A DNA stretch of 64,000 bases from Rhizobium sp. GN54 (lineage in GTDB: Bacteria; Pseudomonadota; Alphaproteobacteria; Rhizobiales; Rhizobiaceae). Under the pieces are notes generated by a model. It was not told the DNA's origin. It did not search any database and saw nothing but the letters and a program-made list of their open reading frames with translations. The translations under genes and the position numbers were made by a program. The stretch's first letter is position 1. Each line of letters opens with the position of its first letter. The stretch is taken from assembly GCF_021026345.1 (NCBI RefSeq), contig NZ_JAJNCZ010000002.1, forward strand, positions 558,001 through 622,000, given 5' to 3'. Positions 42,037-51,995 of the stretch are shown one piece after another.

Positions 42037-44040
42037 ATGTCTGCACCTGTTTCCCTCATTTTTCCCGATGGTTCCGTCCGCGACTACCCCGCCGGTTCGA
42101 CCGGGCGCGATGTCGCCGAGGCGATTTCGAAGTCGCTGGCGAAGAAGGCCGTGGCGATCGCGCTCGACGGCGAATTGCGCGACCTTTCCGACCCGGTTTC
42201 GAATGGCCGGCTGGAGATCGTCACCCGTGACGATCCGCGCTCGCTGGAACTGATCCGCCACGATGCCGCACACGTGATGGCCGAGGCCGTGCAGGAGCTG
42301 TGGCCGGGGACGCAGGTGACGATCGGCCCGGTGATCGAGAACGGCTTCTACTACGATTTCAAGCGCATGCATCCCGACAGCGGCGAGGATTGGCCGTTCA
42401 CGCCGGACGACCTGCCGAAGATCGAAAAGCGGATGAAGGAGATCATCCAGCGCAACAAGCCGTTCACGAAGGAAATCTGGTCGCGCGAGAAGGCGCGTGA
42501 GGTCTTCGCCGGCAAGGGCGAGAGCTACAAGGTGGAGCTGGTCGACGCCATCCCGGAAGGCCAGGACCTGAAGATCTACTACCAGGGCGACTGGTTCGAC
42601 CTCTGCCGCGGGCCGCACATGGCCTCGACGGGGCAGATCGGCACGGCCTTCAAGCTGATGAAGGTGGCCGGCGCCTACTGGCGCGGCGACAGCAACAATC
42701 CGATGCTGACCCGCATCTACGGCACCGCCTGGCATACGCAGGAAGAGCTCGACACCTACCTGAACATCCTGGCCGAGGCCGAGAAGCGCGACCATCGCCG
42801 GCTCGGCCGCGAGATGGACCTGTTCCACTTTCAGGAGGAAGGGCCGGGCGTCGTCTTCTGGCACGGCAAGGGCTGGCGGATGTTCCAGACGCTGGTCGCC
42901 TACATGCGCCGCCGGCTCGCCAATACCTACCAGGAGGTCAACGCGCCGCAGGTCCTGGACAAATCGCTCTGGGAGACCTCGGGCCACTGGGGCTGGTACC
43001 GCGACAACATGTTCAAGGTGACCGTCGCCGGCGACGATACCGACGACGACCGCGTGTTCGCGCTCAAGCCGATGAACTGCCCCGGCCACGTCCAGATCTT
43101 CAAGCATGGCTTGAAATCCTACCGTGAACTGCCTGTGCGCCTTGCGGAATTCGGCAACGTCCACCGTTACGAGCCGTCCGGGGCGCTGCACGGGCTGATG
43201 CGCGTGCGCGGCTTCACCCAGGACGACGCGCACGTCTTCTGCACCGACGAGCAGATGGCGGCCGAGTGCCTGCGCATCAACGACCTGATCCTGTCGGTCT
43301 ACGAGGACTTCGGCTTCACCGAGGTGGTCGTGAAGCTTTCGACCCGTCCCGACAAGCGGGTCGGCTCGGACGAGCTCTGGGACCGCGCCGAGAGCGTGAT
43401 GACCGATGTCCTGAAGCAGATCGAGGCGCAGTCCGGCGGCAAGATCAAGACCGGCATCCTGCCGGGCGAGGGCGCTTTCTACGGGCCGAAGTTCGAATAT
43501 ACGCTGAAGGACGCGATCGGCCGCGAATGGCAGTGCGGCACGACGCAGGTCGACTTCAACCTGCCGGAGCGCTTCGGCGCCTTCTACATCGACCAGGCCT
43601 CGGAAAAGCGGCAGCCGGTGATGATCCACCGCGCCGTCTGCGGCTCGATGGAGCGTTTCCTCGGCATCCTGATCGAGAACTTCGCCGGCCACATGCCGCT
43701 GTGGATGGCGCCGCAGCAGGTCGTCGTGGCGACGATCACCTCGGAAGCCGACGACTATGCCCGCGAGGTGGCCGAGAAGCTGCGCGACGCGGGCCTCGCC
43801 GTCGAGACCGATCTTCGCAACGAGAAGATCAACTACAAGGTCCGCGAGCATTCGGTGACCAAGGTTCCGGTCATCATCGTCTGCGGCAAGCGCGAGGCGG
43901 AGGAGCGCTCGGTCAACATCCGCCGGCTCGGTTCGCAGAACCAGACGGCGATGTCGCTCGACGAGGCGATCGCCTCCCTGATCGACGAGGCGACGCCGCC
44001 GGACGTCAAGCGCAAGGCTGCGGCCCGCGCCGCCGCCTGA
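42037..44040 (+). CDS. thrS: Threonyl-tRNA synthetase
   Basis: Charges tRNA-Thr. The 667-residue protein has all modules: TGS domain ([18 protein letters not shown]), editing/SAD domain ([18 protein letters not shown] and the [16 protein letters not shown] blocks), class II catalytic core with zinc ligand Cys348 in [12 protein letters not shown], motif 2 around [21 protein letters not shown], motif 3 [19 protein letters not shown], and the C-terminal anticodon domain ([14 protein letters not shown]). AGGAG precedes the ATG by six bases. A GC-rich hairpin follows the stop. Confidence 0.98.
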   Translation: MSAPVSLIFPDGSVRDYPAGSTGRDVAEAISKSLAKKAVAIALDGELRDLSDPVSNGRLEIVTRDDPRSLELIRHDAAHVMAEAVQELWPGTQVTIGPVIENGFYYDFKRMHPDSGEDWPFTPDDLPKIEKRMKEIIQRNKPFTKEIWSREKAREVFAGKGESYKVELVDAIPEGQDLKIYYQGDWFDLCRGPHMASTGQIGTAFKLMKVAGAYWRGDSNNPMLTRIYGTAWHTQEELDTYLNILAEAEKRDHRRLGREMDLFHFQEEGPGVVFWHGKGWRMFQTLVAYMRRRLANTYQEVNAPQVLDKSLWETSGHWGWYRDNMFKVTVAGDDTDDDRVFALKPMNCPGHVQIFKHGLKSYRELPVRLAEFGNVHRYEPSGALHGLMRVRGFTQDDAHVFCTDEQMAAECLRINDLILSVYEDFGFTEVVVKLSTRPDKRVGSDELWDRAESVMTDVLKQIEAQSGGKIKTGILPGEGAFYGPKFEYTLKDAIGREWQCGTTQVDFNLPERFGAFYIDQASEKRQPVMIHRAVCGSMERFLGILIENFAGHMPLWMAPQQVVVATITSEADDYAREVAEKLRDAGLAVETDLRNEKINYKVREHSVTKVPVIIVCGKREAEERSVNIRRLGSQNQTAMSLDEAIASLIDEATPPDVKRKAAARAAA

Positions 44041-44048
44041 GGATTGCC

Positions 44049-44078
44049 GCGCGAGGGGTGCGCCCGTGCCCCTCGCGC
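44049..44078 (+). terminator. Hairpin after thrS (possible terminator)
   Basis: GCGCGAGGGG and CCCCTCGCGC form a perfect 10-bp stem around a 10-base loop. There is no good T-run after it (CTGTCTTCG), so it may be a Rho-dependent or mRNA-stabilising structure. Confidence 0.4.
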
Positions 44079-44177
44079 CTGTCTTCGTCCTCTGCCGCTC
44101 GTCGTCTGCCTCTGTCAGATGATTGCAACAAAACTGTCGTAGACAGGTCATCGAACGTCGAAGTGCAGGGGAAGACG

Positions 44178-45017
44178 GTGCGGTTCAAGGAACTGTCCTA
44201 CGCCAACGAGAACGATCCGCGGCTGAAGCGCTGGTTCATCCGTTCGATCGAAGGGCTCTCGGGCCGCAACCGCTATGCCGCGCTCTATGAACGCTGGCGG
44301 GCCGAGAGCGTCGGCAGCAGCAAACGCGTCTTCGGCGAAATGCTCGACATCATCGACGTGAAGATGGACGTTCTGGGCAACTGGCCGCCGCGCGACCTGC
44401 CCGACGCGCCGCTCGTCATCGTCGCCAACCATCCCTTCGGCATCGGCGACGGGATCGCGGTGCTGGCGCTGGCGGAGCAGCTCGGGCGGCCGTTCCGGGT
44501 GATGATCCACAAGGATCTCCTCAAGGTTCCGGAGATGGAGCCCTATTCTCTGCCGGTCTCCTTCGAGGAGACCAAGGAGGCGCTTGCGATCAACATGCGC
44601 ACGCGCCACGAGGCCGTGCGGCTGCTCAGGGAAGGCGTGACGATCATCGTCTTTCCCGCAGGCGGGGTGGCGACCGCGAAGCGCGGCTTCGGCCGCGCGG
44701 AGGATCTGCCGTGGAAGATCTTTCCGGCCAAGCTGATTCAGGCGGCGCAGGCCAATGTCATCCCGGTCTTCTTCGAGGGACAGAACGGCGCGCTGTTCCA
44801 CATCGCCAGCAAGATCTCGCTGACGCTCAGGCTGTCGCTGTTGATCCGGGAATTCAAGCGGCTGTCCGGCTCGACGATCTCGGTGCGCATCGGCGCCATG
44901 ATCGGCTGGGACCAGTTGAGCGCGATCCCGGACCGCAAGGATCTCCTGACGCGGATCTACGATGCCGTGTTCGCCATGCAGCCGCCGCGGCGGCCGCGGT
45001 TCAAGCGGGCGGGCTGA
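44178..45017 (+). CDS. Lysophospholipid acyltransferase family (PlsC/OlsA-like) protein
   Basis: A 279-residue acyltransferase-fold protein. ANHPFGIGDGIAVL matches the NH-x(n)-D acyltransferase motif, although with five residues between His and Asp instead of four; MIHKDLLKVPEM and the later IIVFPAGGVATAKRGFG correspond to motifs 2 and 3 (FPEG/FPAG). It may acylate a lysophospholipid or ornithine-lipid precursor. I chose the GTG at 44178, preceded by AGGGGAAG; the frame is open far upstream through thrS but that is not coding. It resembles OlsA-type proteins rather than the PlsC at 58.6 kb. Confidence 0.85.
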   Translation: MRFKELSYANENDPRLKRWFIRSIEGLSGRNRYAALYERWRAESVGSSKRVFGEMLDIIDVKMDVLGNWPPRDLPDAPLVIVANHPFGIGDGIAVLALAEQLGRPFRVMIHKDLLKVPEMEPYSLPVSFEETKEALAINMRTRHEAVRLLREGVTIIVFPAGGVATAKRGFGRAEDLPWKIFPAKLIQAAQANVIPVFFEGQNGALFHIASKISLTLRLSLLIREFKRLSGSTISVRIGAMIGWDQLSAIPDRKDLLTRIYDAVFAMQPPRRPRFKRAG

Positions 45018-45068
45018 CAGAGCCGGCAAGGTTTGACGGGACGACCCCGCCGGCGCTCGGTCCGCTGC

Positions 45069-46058
45069 TCAGTCTGCTTCGGTGGCGATCTGCGCCTGCT
45101 GGTCGGCGTTCTCGGTCAGCATCACCTCGACATCGGTGTTCTGCCCGGCGGTGACGGTGAAGTCGCGCTGGTAGATCCTGTTCTTGTTGCGGGCGACGGC
45201 CGTGTACTGGCCTTCCGCGAGCACGAGCGTCGGGAAGGCGCCGACGCTCTCGCTGACGACGTCGCCGGACGAGGTGAGGATGGACCAGGCGGTGTCAGCG
45301 ATCGCCTCGCCACCTTCTTCGGAAACGAGCTTCAGGGTGAGCTTGGCCGCGCGGTGCTGGATCGTGGCCTCGATCAGCTTGCCGGCCTCGACCTGGATGT
45401 CGGCGCGGATCACGGCATTGACCGTGCCGTAGTCGGAGACCACGTGGTAGGTGCCGGCATTGAGCCGCACCACGGTGTTCGCCTTCACGTTCGGCACGAC
45501 GAGGCTGCGCTCGCCGTCCTCGCCGATCTCGGAGGCGTAGATCGAGAAGGTGAGTTCGTTCGGCGGAATGCGCACGTCCGATCCGGAGACGGCGTTGAGC
45601 ATGATGCCGCCGGCATCGAGGACCATCACCTGGGTTTCGACCGGCCCGCTCTCGGGGACCAGAAGCTTCTTCGTCGCGGCGGCGCGGCCGAAGGCGACAT
45701 TGACGAAATATTCGCCGGGAACGAGCTGGAACGCGGCCGAGCCGCCCTCCGAGGAGGCCAGCAGCGGCAGCTTGCCGTCGGCGTCGGGAATGGGGGAGAA
45801 CACCCGCCAGCTGAGCCCGTGCTGCATCGGCTTGCCGTCCTTGGTCAGGAGCGCCTCGCAGAGGATGTCGCGCAGGTTCTTCGGCTCCGCCTCGCCGGTG
45901 ACGAGCGGATTGAAGGAGGTGAGCTTGCTGCTCTTCTTCGGGGTGGTGATCTGGGAAAAGCTGTCCAGCGTCTCCTGGGCCTGTGCCGGAAATGCCGAGC
46001 CTACCGCCGTACAGAGGCAGGCGATCCTGGCAAAGGCGGAAATGCTTGGGGTGGGCAT
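45069..46058 (-). CDS. Secreted conserved protein with beta-rich repeats
   Basis: A 329-residue exported protein. Signal peptide: FARIACLCTAVGSAFPAQAQ (residues about 8-27). The mature part consists of three or four similar beta-sandwich-like segments, each with a pattern such as LVPGEYFVNVAFGRAAATK, LNAGTYHVVSDYGTVNAV and LAEGQYTAVARNKNRIYQRD, resembling carboxypeptidase-regulatory/Ig-like folds. Function unknown; an envelope-structural or binding role is likely. I chose the ATG at 46058 for its signal peptide. Divergent from the nitroreductase gene. Confidence 0.82.
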   Translation of the reverse strand: MPTPSISAFARIACLCTAVGSAFPAQAQETLDSFSQITTPKKSSKLTSFNPLVTGEAEPKNLRDILCEALLTKDGKPMQHGLSWRVFSPIPDADGKLPLLASSEGGSAAFQLVPGEYFVNVAFGRAAATKKLLVPESGPVETQVMVLDAGGIMLNAVSGSDVRIPPNELTFSIYASEIGEDGERSLVVPNVKANTVVRLNAGTYHVVSDYGTVNAVIRADIQVEAGKLIEATIQHRAAKLTLKLVSEEGGEAIADTAWSILTSSGDVVSESVGAFPTLVLAEGQYTAVARNKNRIYQRDFTVTAGQNTDVEVMLTENADQQAQIATEAD

Positions 46059-46160
46059 GGCGAAGGTTGACTTCCTTAATCGTTGGTTCCACTTCAATGC
46101 CCGGCAAATGGCATTTTCATGGCCGACCGATGGCCCGCACGTTAGTGGAACTTCCGCATT

Positions 46161-46745
46161 ATGAAAACCGATATCAGACTTATCGACTATCTTTCCAACC
46201 GCCGTTCGATCCCCGCCTTCCAGATGGCCGCGCCGGGACCCGAGCGGGCGGAAATCGAGCAGATGCTCCGGCTCGCTTCGCGCGTGCCGGACCACGGCAA
46301 GCTCGCGCCCTGGCGCTTCATCGTCTATCGCGGCCCGGAGCGGGAGCGAATCAGCACCGAACTGGCAAGGATCGCGATCGCCGACAGGCCCGACCTGTCG
46401 CAGGAGATGGTGACGGTGGAGAACACGCGGCTGACGCGCGCGCCGGTGGTGGTCGCAGTCGTGAGTACGGCGGCGCCGCACGTCAAGATCCCCGAGTGGG
46501 AGCAGCTGATGTCGGCGGGTGCCGTGTGCCTCAACCTTCTGATGGCGGCCAATGCGCACGGCTACGCTTCCAACTGGCTGACGGAGTGGTTCGCCTTCGA
46601 CGCGCGCGCCTATCCGATCCTCGGGGTGAAGCCGGGGGAGAAGGTGGCCGGCTTCATCCACATCGGAACCGCGATGGTGCCGCCCACCGAAAGGCCACGG
46701 CCGGATATCAAGGAGATCGTCTCCTGGGTCGGCGAAGAGGCGTGA
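46161..46745 (+). CDS. Nitroreductase-family flavoprotein
   Basis: A 194-residue protein with the nitroreductase FMN-binding patterns: [15 protein letters not shown] near the start, [36 protein letters not shown] and a C-terminal [16 protein letters not shown]. It most resembles the YdjA-type nitroreductases, which act as NAD(P)H-dependent dehydrogenases of unknown substrate. It is followed after 11 bases by a flavin-reductase-domain gene, so the two likely form an operon of FMN proteins. Confidence 0.92.
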   Translation: MKTDIRLIDYLSNRRSIPAFQMAAPGPERAEIEQMLRLASRVPDHGKLAPWRFIVYRGPERERISTELARIAIADRPDLSQEMVTVENTRLTRAPVVVAVVSTAAPHVKIPEWEQLMSAGAVCLNLLMAANAHGYASNWLTEWFAFDARAYPILGVKPGEKVAGFIHIGTAMVPPTERPRPDIKEIVSWVGEEA

Positions 46746-46756
46746 GGGCGCAAGCG

Positions 46757-47362
46757 ATGTTCTACGACACGGCCGCGAATGCGCATGGTCTCGCCCACGA
46801 TCCGTTCAAGGCCATCGTCTCCCCGCGGCCGATCGGCTGGATCGGCACACGGGGCGAGGGCGGGATCCACAATCTCGCCCCCTATTCCTTCTTCAACGCC
46901 ATCAGCGACAAGCCGAAGATCGTCATGTTTTCCTCCAGCGGGCACAAGCACAGCGTCCGCAACATCGAGGAGACAGGCGTCTTCACCTGCAGCTTCGTCG
47001 GCCGCGACCTGATGGAGCAGATGAACACGACCTCGCTGACGGCGCCCTACGAGGAGAGCGAGTTCGAGCTGGCTGGCCTGACGCCGCAGCAGGCCAATCT
47101 CGTCGACGCCCCCTTCGTCGCCGAGGCGCTCGCGGCGCTCGAATGCCGGATGACGGAGGTGATGCGCCCGCGCGACGTGGACGGGACGCTCTCGGAAAGC
47201 TGGGTGGTGTTCGGCCAGGTGGTCGGCATCCACATCAGGGACGAGGCGATCCGCGACGGACGCTTCGACATGGCGGCGGCGCGGCCGATCGGCCGCATGG
47301 GCTACATGGACTATTGCGACGCCGGCGACGTGTTCGAGATGATGCGGCCGCAGCGACGTTAA
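46757..47362 (+). CDS. Flavin-reductase-like (FMN-binding split barrel) protein
   Basis: A 201-residue flavin reductase-domain protein. Typical are the opening DPFKAIVSPRPIGWIGT, LAPYSFFNAISDKPKIVMFSS, TGVFTCSFVGRDL and the C-terminal RPIGRMGYMDYCD. Members bind FMN and reduce it or act on unknown substrates. The frame is open upstream over the nitroreductase gene, but the ATG at 46757 gives the conserved N-terminus. It is probably co-transcribed with the preceding nitroreductase. Confidence 0.93.
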   Translation: MFYDTAANAHGLAHDPFKAIVSPRPIGWIGTRGEGGIHNLAPYSFFNAISDKPKIVMFSSSGHKHSVRNIEETGVFTCSFVGRDLMEQMNTTSLTAPYEESEFELAGLTPQQANLVDAPFVAEALAALECRMTEVMRPRDVDGTLSESWVVFGQVVGIHIRDEAIRDGRFDMAAARPIGRMGYMDYCDAGDVFEMMRPQRR

Positions 47363-47377
47363 TTCAGGCCAGGGCAC

Positions 47378-48019
47378 TCAGACGGGTGGTGCGAACGCCC
47401 GGTTGATGATCGCGATCTGGCCGGCCTCCGTGGCAACGCGGCCGTCGAAGCCGTCGGCGCGGGCATGGCGGCAGTCGGCTGAAAGATCGCCGCTGCCCTC
47501 CGCCACCTCGTAGGCGGAAACGCCGGCGGCCTTCGCCGACATCAGCGTCACCGCGCGCGCGCTGGCAAAGGTCGGGGTCCAGCCGCCGTGGTCGTCGCGG
47601 CAGCGGGAGGCGCCGAGGAAGCGCGCCAGCGGCCGCCAGTCCCAGACGAGGCCGCAAAGCCGCGCCGATTTTCCGTGGAACCCGGCGTCGTCGAAGGGGC
47701 CGGGCAGCAAACCGTCGGTCCAGGCCAGAATGCGTGTCGTCCCCGATTCCACACCTTCGATGGCCTCTGCGACCGACAGCAGGACATCCAGCCGCTGGAC
47801 GTCGGCACCCGAGCGGCAATCCATGAGCGCGAGCGCAAACGGCCGCAGGCGAACTACTTCACAAAGGGTGCTCTCGCTCTCGTCCGCGGGAACGAGGATG
47901 ATGCGGGTACCGGGCACGGGCGGCGGCGCGGCGCGGCAGATCAGGGCGTCGGCCGCGGCGATCTCTTCGGCCACGGTCTTTTCGGTCCATTCGAGGAGGG
48001 AATGCAGGCTTCCGGTCAT
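47378..48019 (-). CDS. CitE / HpcH-HpaI aldolase-like protein, divergent
   Basis: A 213-residue protein. The C-terminal half resembles citrate-lyase-beta-like TIM-barrel proteins: SARLCGLVWDWRPLARFLGA, ARAVTLMSAKAAGVSAYEV and CRHARADGFDGRVATEAGQIAIINRAF (quoted in pieces). The usual metal-ligand Glu/Asp residues and the early RxxR motif are not obvious, and the protein is about 70 residues shorter than CitE. It may be a non-catalytic or altered homologue. Convergent with the flavin-reductase gene (15 bases apart). The family assignment is my inference. Confidence 0.55.
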   Translation of the reverse strand: MTGSLHSLLEWTEKTVAEEIAAADALICRAAPPPVPGTRIILVPADESESTLCEVVRLRPFALALMDCRSGADVQRLDVLLSVAEAIEGVESGTTRILAWTDGLLPGPFDDAGFHGKSARLCGLVWDWRPLARFLGASRCRDDHGGWTPTFASARAVTLMSAKAAGVSAYEVAEGSGDLSADCRHARADGFDGRVATEAGQIAIINRAFAPPV

Positions 48020-48157
48020 CGTTCCTTGTAGGACGGCTGCGATATCGCCGCAATCCGGCTGCCCGGCAGGCGTTAAGGAACATGGTGAACCAAACGTAAA
48101 CCATTTATCGCTAACGTTTCCTCATCGCACAGAATTCCTGAGACGCTGGGGCACATC

Positions 48158-49285
48158 TTGATCATCAACGCCTTTCTCCGATGGGTGGAAACCGCCAAGG
48201 CGGGCGATCGGGCGCGAGCGGCGGGCGCACTGGCGCGTGCCTATGCCAACGCGTCGATCGGCAACGACGAACGTCATGCTGCGGAAATGGCGATGATCTT
48301 CCTGCTCGACGATCCCGCGCCGAAAGTCCGCCTCGCGCTGGCGGAGGGGATCGCGGATCACCCGGACGCGCCGCGCGCGGTCATCGTGCCGCTGTCGGAG
48401 GACCAGCCGGAGATTGCAGCCCAGGTCATCCTGCGTTCACCGGTCCTTACCGATGCCGATCTCGTCGATCTCGCCGCACGCGCCAGCGACATAACCCGCG
48501 CGCTGATCGCCCACCGGCAAAGTGTCTCCCGCGCGGTGTGTGCGGCCGTGATCGAGGTCGGCAATCTCTTCGACGCGCTGACGCTGCTCGAAAACGACGG
48601 CGCCTGCATCGGCGCCCGCAGCCTCAAGCGGATCTGCGAGAGGCATGGGGACGATGCCGAAATCCGTGCCGTTCTTCTCGACCGTGACGATCTTCCCTGC
48701 GACGCGCGGCATGCCCTCGTCGAGAAGGTGGGAGCGGCACTCGCCGGCGACGCGCTCGTGCAGGCGATGGTGGGCAGCGGCCGGATCGAACGGGTCGCGC
48801 GCGAGGCGTGCGACGTGGCGACGATCGCGCTCGCCGCGGAACTGGAGACGGGCGAGACGGAGCAACTGGTCGAGCATCTGCGCGCATGCGACCGGCTGAC
48901 GCCGGTGCTTCTGATGCAGGCGCTCTGCGCCGGCCGGATTGCGTTCTTCGCTGCCACCATGGTCAACCTTTCGGGGCAGAGCGAGAAGCGCGTGCGGTCG
49001 ATCCTGGCCGATGGCCGCCGGCAGGCGATCTGCGCGCTGTTCGAGACGGCGGGGCTCGGGCGCGATATCAGCGCGCTCTTTGCCGAGGCCGTGCTGCTGT
49101 GGCGCAACGATGCGCGCGACGGTGCCGGGCGGATGACGGTGACGGCAAGGCTTGCGATGCGCACGCGCGAAGCGCGGGGAGCGGCGTCTGCCGCCCTGCT
49201 GGAAATGATCGAGGGTCTTGCGATCGCCGAGCAGCGCCAGTCCGCCCGCAGCTTCGCGCTGCTGGCCGCGCAGGACGCGGCATAG
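48158..49285 (+). CDS. DUF2336 domain-containing protein
   Basis: A 375-residue soluble, all-helical protein with HEAT-like repeats typical of DUF2336: MAMIFLLDDPAPKVRLALAEG, IVPLSEDQPEIAAQVILRSP and LVDLAARASDITRALIAHRQS. DUF2336 proteins are alphaproteobacterial and of unknown function. It begins with TTG at 48158 (GGGG eight bases upstream); no ATG/GTG lies in frame nearby. It shares a 140-base divergent region with the CitE-like gene. Confidence 0.88.
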   Translation: MIINAFLRWVETAKAGDRARAAGALARAYANASIGNDERHAAEMAMIFLLDDPAPKVRLALAEGIADHPDAPRAVIVPLSEDQPEIAAQVILRSPVLTDADLVDLAARASDITRALIAHRQSVSRAVCAAVIEVGNLFDALTLLENDGACIGARSLKRICERHGDDAEIRAVLLDRDDLPCDARHALVEKVGAALAGDALVQAMVGSGRIERVAREACDVATIALAAELETGETEQLVEHLRACDRLTPVLLMQALCAGRIAFFAATMVNLSGQSEKRVRSILADGRRQAICALFETAGLGRDISALFAEAVLLWRNDARDGAGRMTVTARLAMRTREARGAASAALLEMIEGLAIAEQRQSARSFALLAAQDAA

Positions 49286-49325
49286 ATCTGGCAGGTCCGA
49301 TGGCGCCGGCGGCGCTTCGGCGGGC

Positions 49326-49784
49326 TCAGTCGGCGAACTTCCGCACAACCCAGCTGTAACCGTCCTCGGCATAGCGGAACGGCTTCGTCACCGTGTCGCG
49401 AATGGCGCCGGCATCCGGGAGGTTGCGGCGGAGCATGGCGATGGTGCGGGCGGTGACGCCGCCTTCCTTTGCTGCGGATTGCGACGGTTCCGGCGGGGAG
49501 GGCGCCGCCGGCTCGACCGCGGGAGAGGGAAGGGTGTCCGCCTGGGCGCCGGGTTGCGGTGCCGGCGCTTCCGGCACCCCGGCGTTCTGCTGGTCGCTCC
49601 TGCTTTCGCAGACGGCAACGACCACGGGGTAGTTGGCGTTCTGGTAGCGCGTCATCTGCGCCTCGGACTGGGCATCGCACAGCGCCACCGACTGCCAGGT
49701 GCTGTCGACGGTGTCGATGTAGTGGCACTGCGTCACCGAATCGTCGCAGCCGAGGATGGTCATGACGATGAGTGCGGTCTTCAT
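49326..49784 (-). CDS. Hypothetical secreted protein with Pro-rich linker
   Basis: A 152-residue protein with a short hydrophobic N-terminus (MKTALIVMTILGCDDS) that could be a signal or lipoprotein peptide (Cys13 follows ILG). The next segment CHYIDTVDSTWQSVALCDAQ carries three cysteines of a likely disulfide-bonded fold, then comes a Pro/Ala/Ser linker and a C-terminal amphipathic part TKPFRYAEDGYSWVVRKF. Similar proteins occur in rhizobia; no domain known to me. It is downstream of, and convergent to, the DUF2336 gene. Confidence 0.7.
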   Translation of the reverse strand: MKTALIVMTILGCDDSVTQCHYIDTVDSTWQSVALCDAQSEAQMTRYQNANYPVVVAVCESRSDQQNAGVPEAPAPQPGAQADTLPSPAVEPAAPSPPEPSQSAAKEGGVTARTIAMLRRNLPDAGAIRDTVTKPFRYAEDGYSWVVRKFAD

Positions 49785-49913
49785 GCGCGTCCTTCCTGTC
49801 GGGGATAGTGACCGCAGCCGGCCCCGAAATGTCTTCACCGATTCGCAGAAGCTGCGCCGATCCCGCCCTTAGAGGGGGCCAATGGCACGGAATTGTGGCG
49901 CGCGATCCTGCAA

Positions 49914-51995
49914 TCAGATGTCGAGGTTGTCGGCGAAGACCGCGCGTTCCTGGATGAAGCGGAACCGGGCGTCGGCCTTGGTGCCCATCAGGTTGTCCAC
50001 CGCATCGCGGGTGCCCTCGAAATCGACGTCGTCGATCTCGACCTTCAGCAGCGTCCGCTTTCTCGGATCCATCGTCGTTTCCTTCAACTGCGCCGGCAGC
50101 ATCTCGCCGAGGCCCTTGAAGCGGCCGATCTCGACCTTGCCACGACCGGAAAACTCCGTCCGCATCAGCTGCTCGCGGTGGGCGTCGTCGCGCGCATAGG
50201 CGACCTTCGCGCCCTGGCTGAGGCGATAGAGCGGTGGGACGGCGAGGTAGAGGTGGCTGCCGCGGATCAGCTCGGGCATCTCCTGGTAGAAGAAGGTGAT
50301 GAGCAGCGAGGCGATATGGGCGCCGTCGACGTCGGCATCGGTCATGACGATGACGCGTTCGTAGCGCAGGTCCTCCTCGCGATACTTCGAGCGCGTGCCG
50401 CAGCCGAGCGCCTGGATCAGGTCGGCGAGCTGCTGGTTGGCGCCGAGCTTCTCGCGGCCGGCGCTGGCGACGTTGAGGATCTTGCCGCGCAGCGGCAGGA
50501 TCGCCTGGTTGGCGCGGTTGCGCGCCTGCTTGGCCGAGCCGCCGGCCGAATCGCCCTCGACGATGAAGAGTTCGGCGCCGGCTGCGGAGTTCTGCGAGCA
50601 GTCGGCAAGCTTGCCGGGCAGGCGCAGCTTGCGCACCGCCGTCTTGCGGTTGACTTCCTTCTCCTTGCGCCGCCGCAGCCTTTCCTCGGCGCGCTCGATC
50701 ACCCAGTCGAGCAGCTTGGCCGCTTCGGCCGGATTGTCGGCGAGGTAGTGGTCGAAGGGGTCGCGCAGCGCGTTCTCGACGATGCGCTGGGCCTCGACCG
50801 TGGCGAGCTTGTCCTTGGTCTGGCCGACGAATTCCGGCTCGCGGATGAAGACCGACAGCATGCCGGCGGCGGAAATCATCACGTCATCGGTGGTGACGAT
50901 CGCTGCGCGCTTGTTCTGCGTCAGGTCGGCGTAGTTCTTCAGGCCCTTGGTCAGGGCGATGCGCAGGCCCGCCTCGTGCGTGCCGCCGTCGGCGGTCGGG
51001 ATGGTGTTGCAGTAGGAATGGATCATGCTGTCGCCGCCATACCAGGTGACGGCCCATTCCAGCGCGCCGTGGCCGCCGGACTTCTCCGTCTTGCCGGCGA
51101 AGATCTCGCGGGTGACGGTGTGCTCCTTGCCGAGCGTCGCCTGCAGGTAGTCCTTCAGGCCGCCGGGGAAATGGAAGACGGCCTTGTCCGGCGTCTCCGA
51201 ACCTTCCTGCAGCAGCCCCGGATCGCAGCTCCAGCGGATCTCGACGCCGCCGAACAGATAGGCCTTCGAGCGGGCCATGCGGAAGACGCGGGCGGGATCG
51301 AAGCGGGCATGCGGCCCGAAGATCTCCGGGTCGGGATGGAAGCGCACCTTGGTGCCGCGACGGTTCTGCACGTCGCCGATCTCTTCCAGCGGGCCCTGCG
51401 GCACGCCGCGGGAGAAGCGCTGGCGATAGAGCTTGCGGTTGCGAGCAACCTCGACCTCCAGATCGTCGGACAGCGCGTTGACGACGGAGACGCCGACGCC
51501 GTGCAGGCCGCCCGAGGTCTCGTAGGCCTTGCCGTCGAACTTGCCGCCGGCATGCAGCACCGTCAGGATCACCTCCAGCGTCGACTTGCCCGGCATCTGC
51601 GGGTGGTTTTCCACCGGGATACCGCGGCCGTTGTCGGTCACCGACAGGTAGCCCTCGGCGTCGAGCGAGACTTCGATGAAGTTGGCATGTCCGGCGACCG
51701 CCTCGTCCATCGCATTGTCGATCACTTCGGCGAAGAGGTGATGCAGCGCCTTCTCGTCCGTGCCGCCGATATACATGCCCGGCCGCATGCGGACCGGTTC
51801 CAGCCCTTCGAGCACGCGGATGGCGGAGGCATCGTAATTGCCGCCGTCGGCAGCCGGCGACGCCGGGCGCGGGGCAGCCGAGGGGACGGGCGCGGCAGCG
51901 GCCGGCGCCTGCGGCGCGGCCCGGCTCTCCGCGGCGGCAGGGGCGGACTTCGGCGTGCTGTCGATGTTGGCGAAGAGATCGTTGTTGTCGTCCAT
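49914..51995 (-). CDS. parE: DNA topoisomerase IV subunit B
   Basis: ATPase subunit of topoisomerase IV, which decatenates daughter chromosomes with ParC. The 693-residue protein shows the GHKL motifs EVIDNAMDEA, DNGRGIPVENH and GGLHGVGVSVVNALS, the Lys loop QTKDKL region, the TOPRIM motifs EGDSAGGSAKQ and DADVDGAHI, and the ParE-type C-terminus. An N-terminal Ala/Pro-rich extension of about 50 residues precedes the ATPase domain; it is common in rhizobial ParE. The start at 51995 is chosen for MDDNNDLFANID. Monocistronic and divergent from the hydrolase gene. Confidence 0.96.
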   Translation of the reverse strand: MDDNNDLFANIDSTPKSAPAAAESRAAPQAPAAAAPVPSAAPRPASPAADGGNYDASAIRVLEGLEPVRMRPGMYIGGTDEKALHHLFAEVIDNAMDEAVAGHANFIEVSLDAEGYLSVTDNGRGIPVENHPQMPGKSTLEVILTVLHAGGKFDGKAYETSGGLHGVGVSVVNALSDDLEVEVARNRKLYRQRFSRGVPQGPLEEIGDVQNRRGTKVRFHPDPEIFGPHARFDPARVFRMARSKAYLFGGVEIRWSCDPGLLQEGSETPDKAVFHFPGGLKDYLQATLGKEHTVTREIFAGKTEKSGGHGALEWAVTWYGGDSMIHSYCNTIPTADGGTHEAGLRIALTKGLKNYADLTQNKRAAIVTTDDVMISAAGMLSVFIREPEFVGQTKDKLATVEAQRIVENALRDPFDHYLADNPAEAAKLLDWVIERAEERLRRRKEKEVNRKTAVRKLRLPGKLADCSQNSAAGAELFIVEGDSAGGSAKQARNRANQAILPLRGKILNVASAGREKLGANQQLADLIQALGCGTRSKYREEDLRYERVIVMTDADVDGAHIASLLITFFYQEMPELIRGSHLYLAVPPLYRLSQGAKVAYARDDAHREQLMRTEFSGRGKVEIGRFKGLGEMLPAQLKETTMDPRKRTLLKVEIDDVDFEGTRDAVDNLMGTKADARFRFIQERAVFADNLDI

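Noticed and set aside
41950-44151. Very long open frame antisense to thrS (over 700 codons).
   Set aside because: It is the mirror of a GC-rich coding sequence; the thrS strand has all synthetase motifs and a ribosome site. The same holds for long antisense frames over parE (49893-52049) and pyrG (54691-56493).
44041-44177. Acyltransferase gene as an extension of thrS or starting inside it.
   Set aside because: The long upstream frame is a shadow of thrS in another frame; the GTG at 44178 with AGGGGAAG gives the normal family length.
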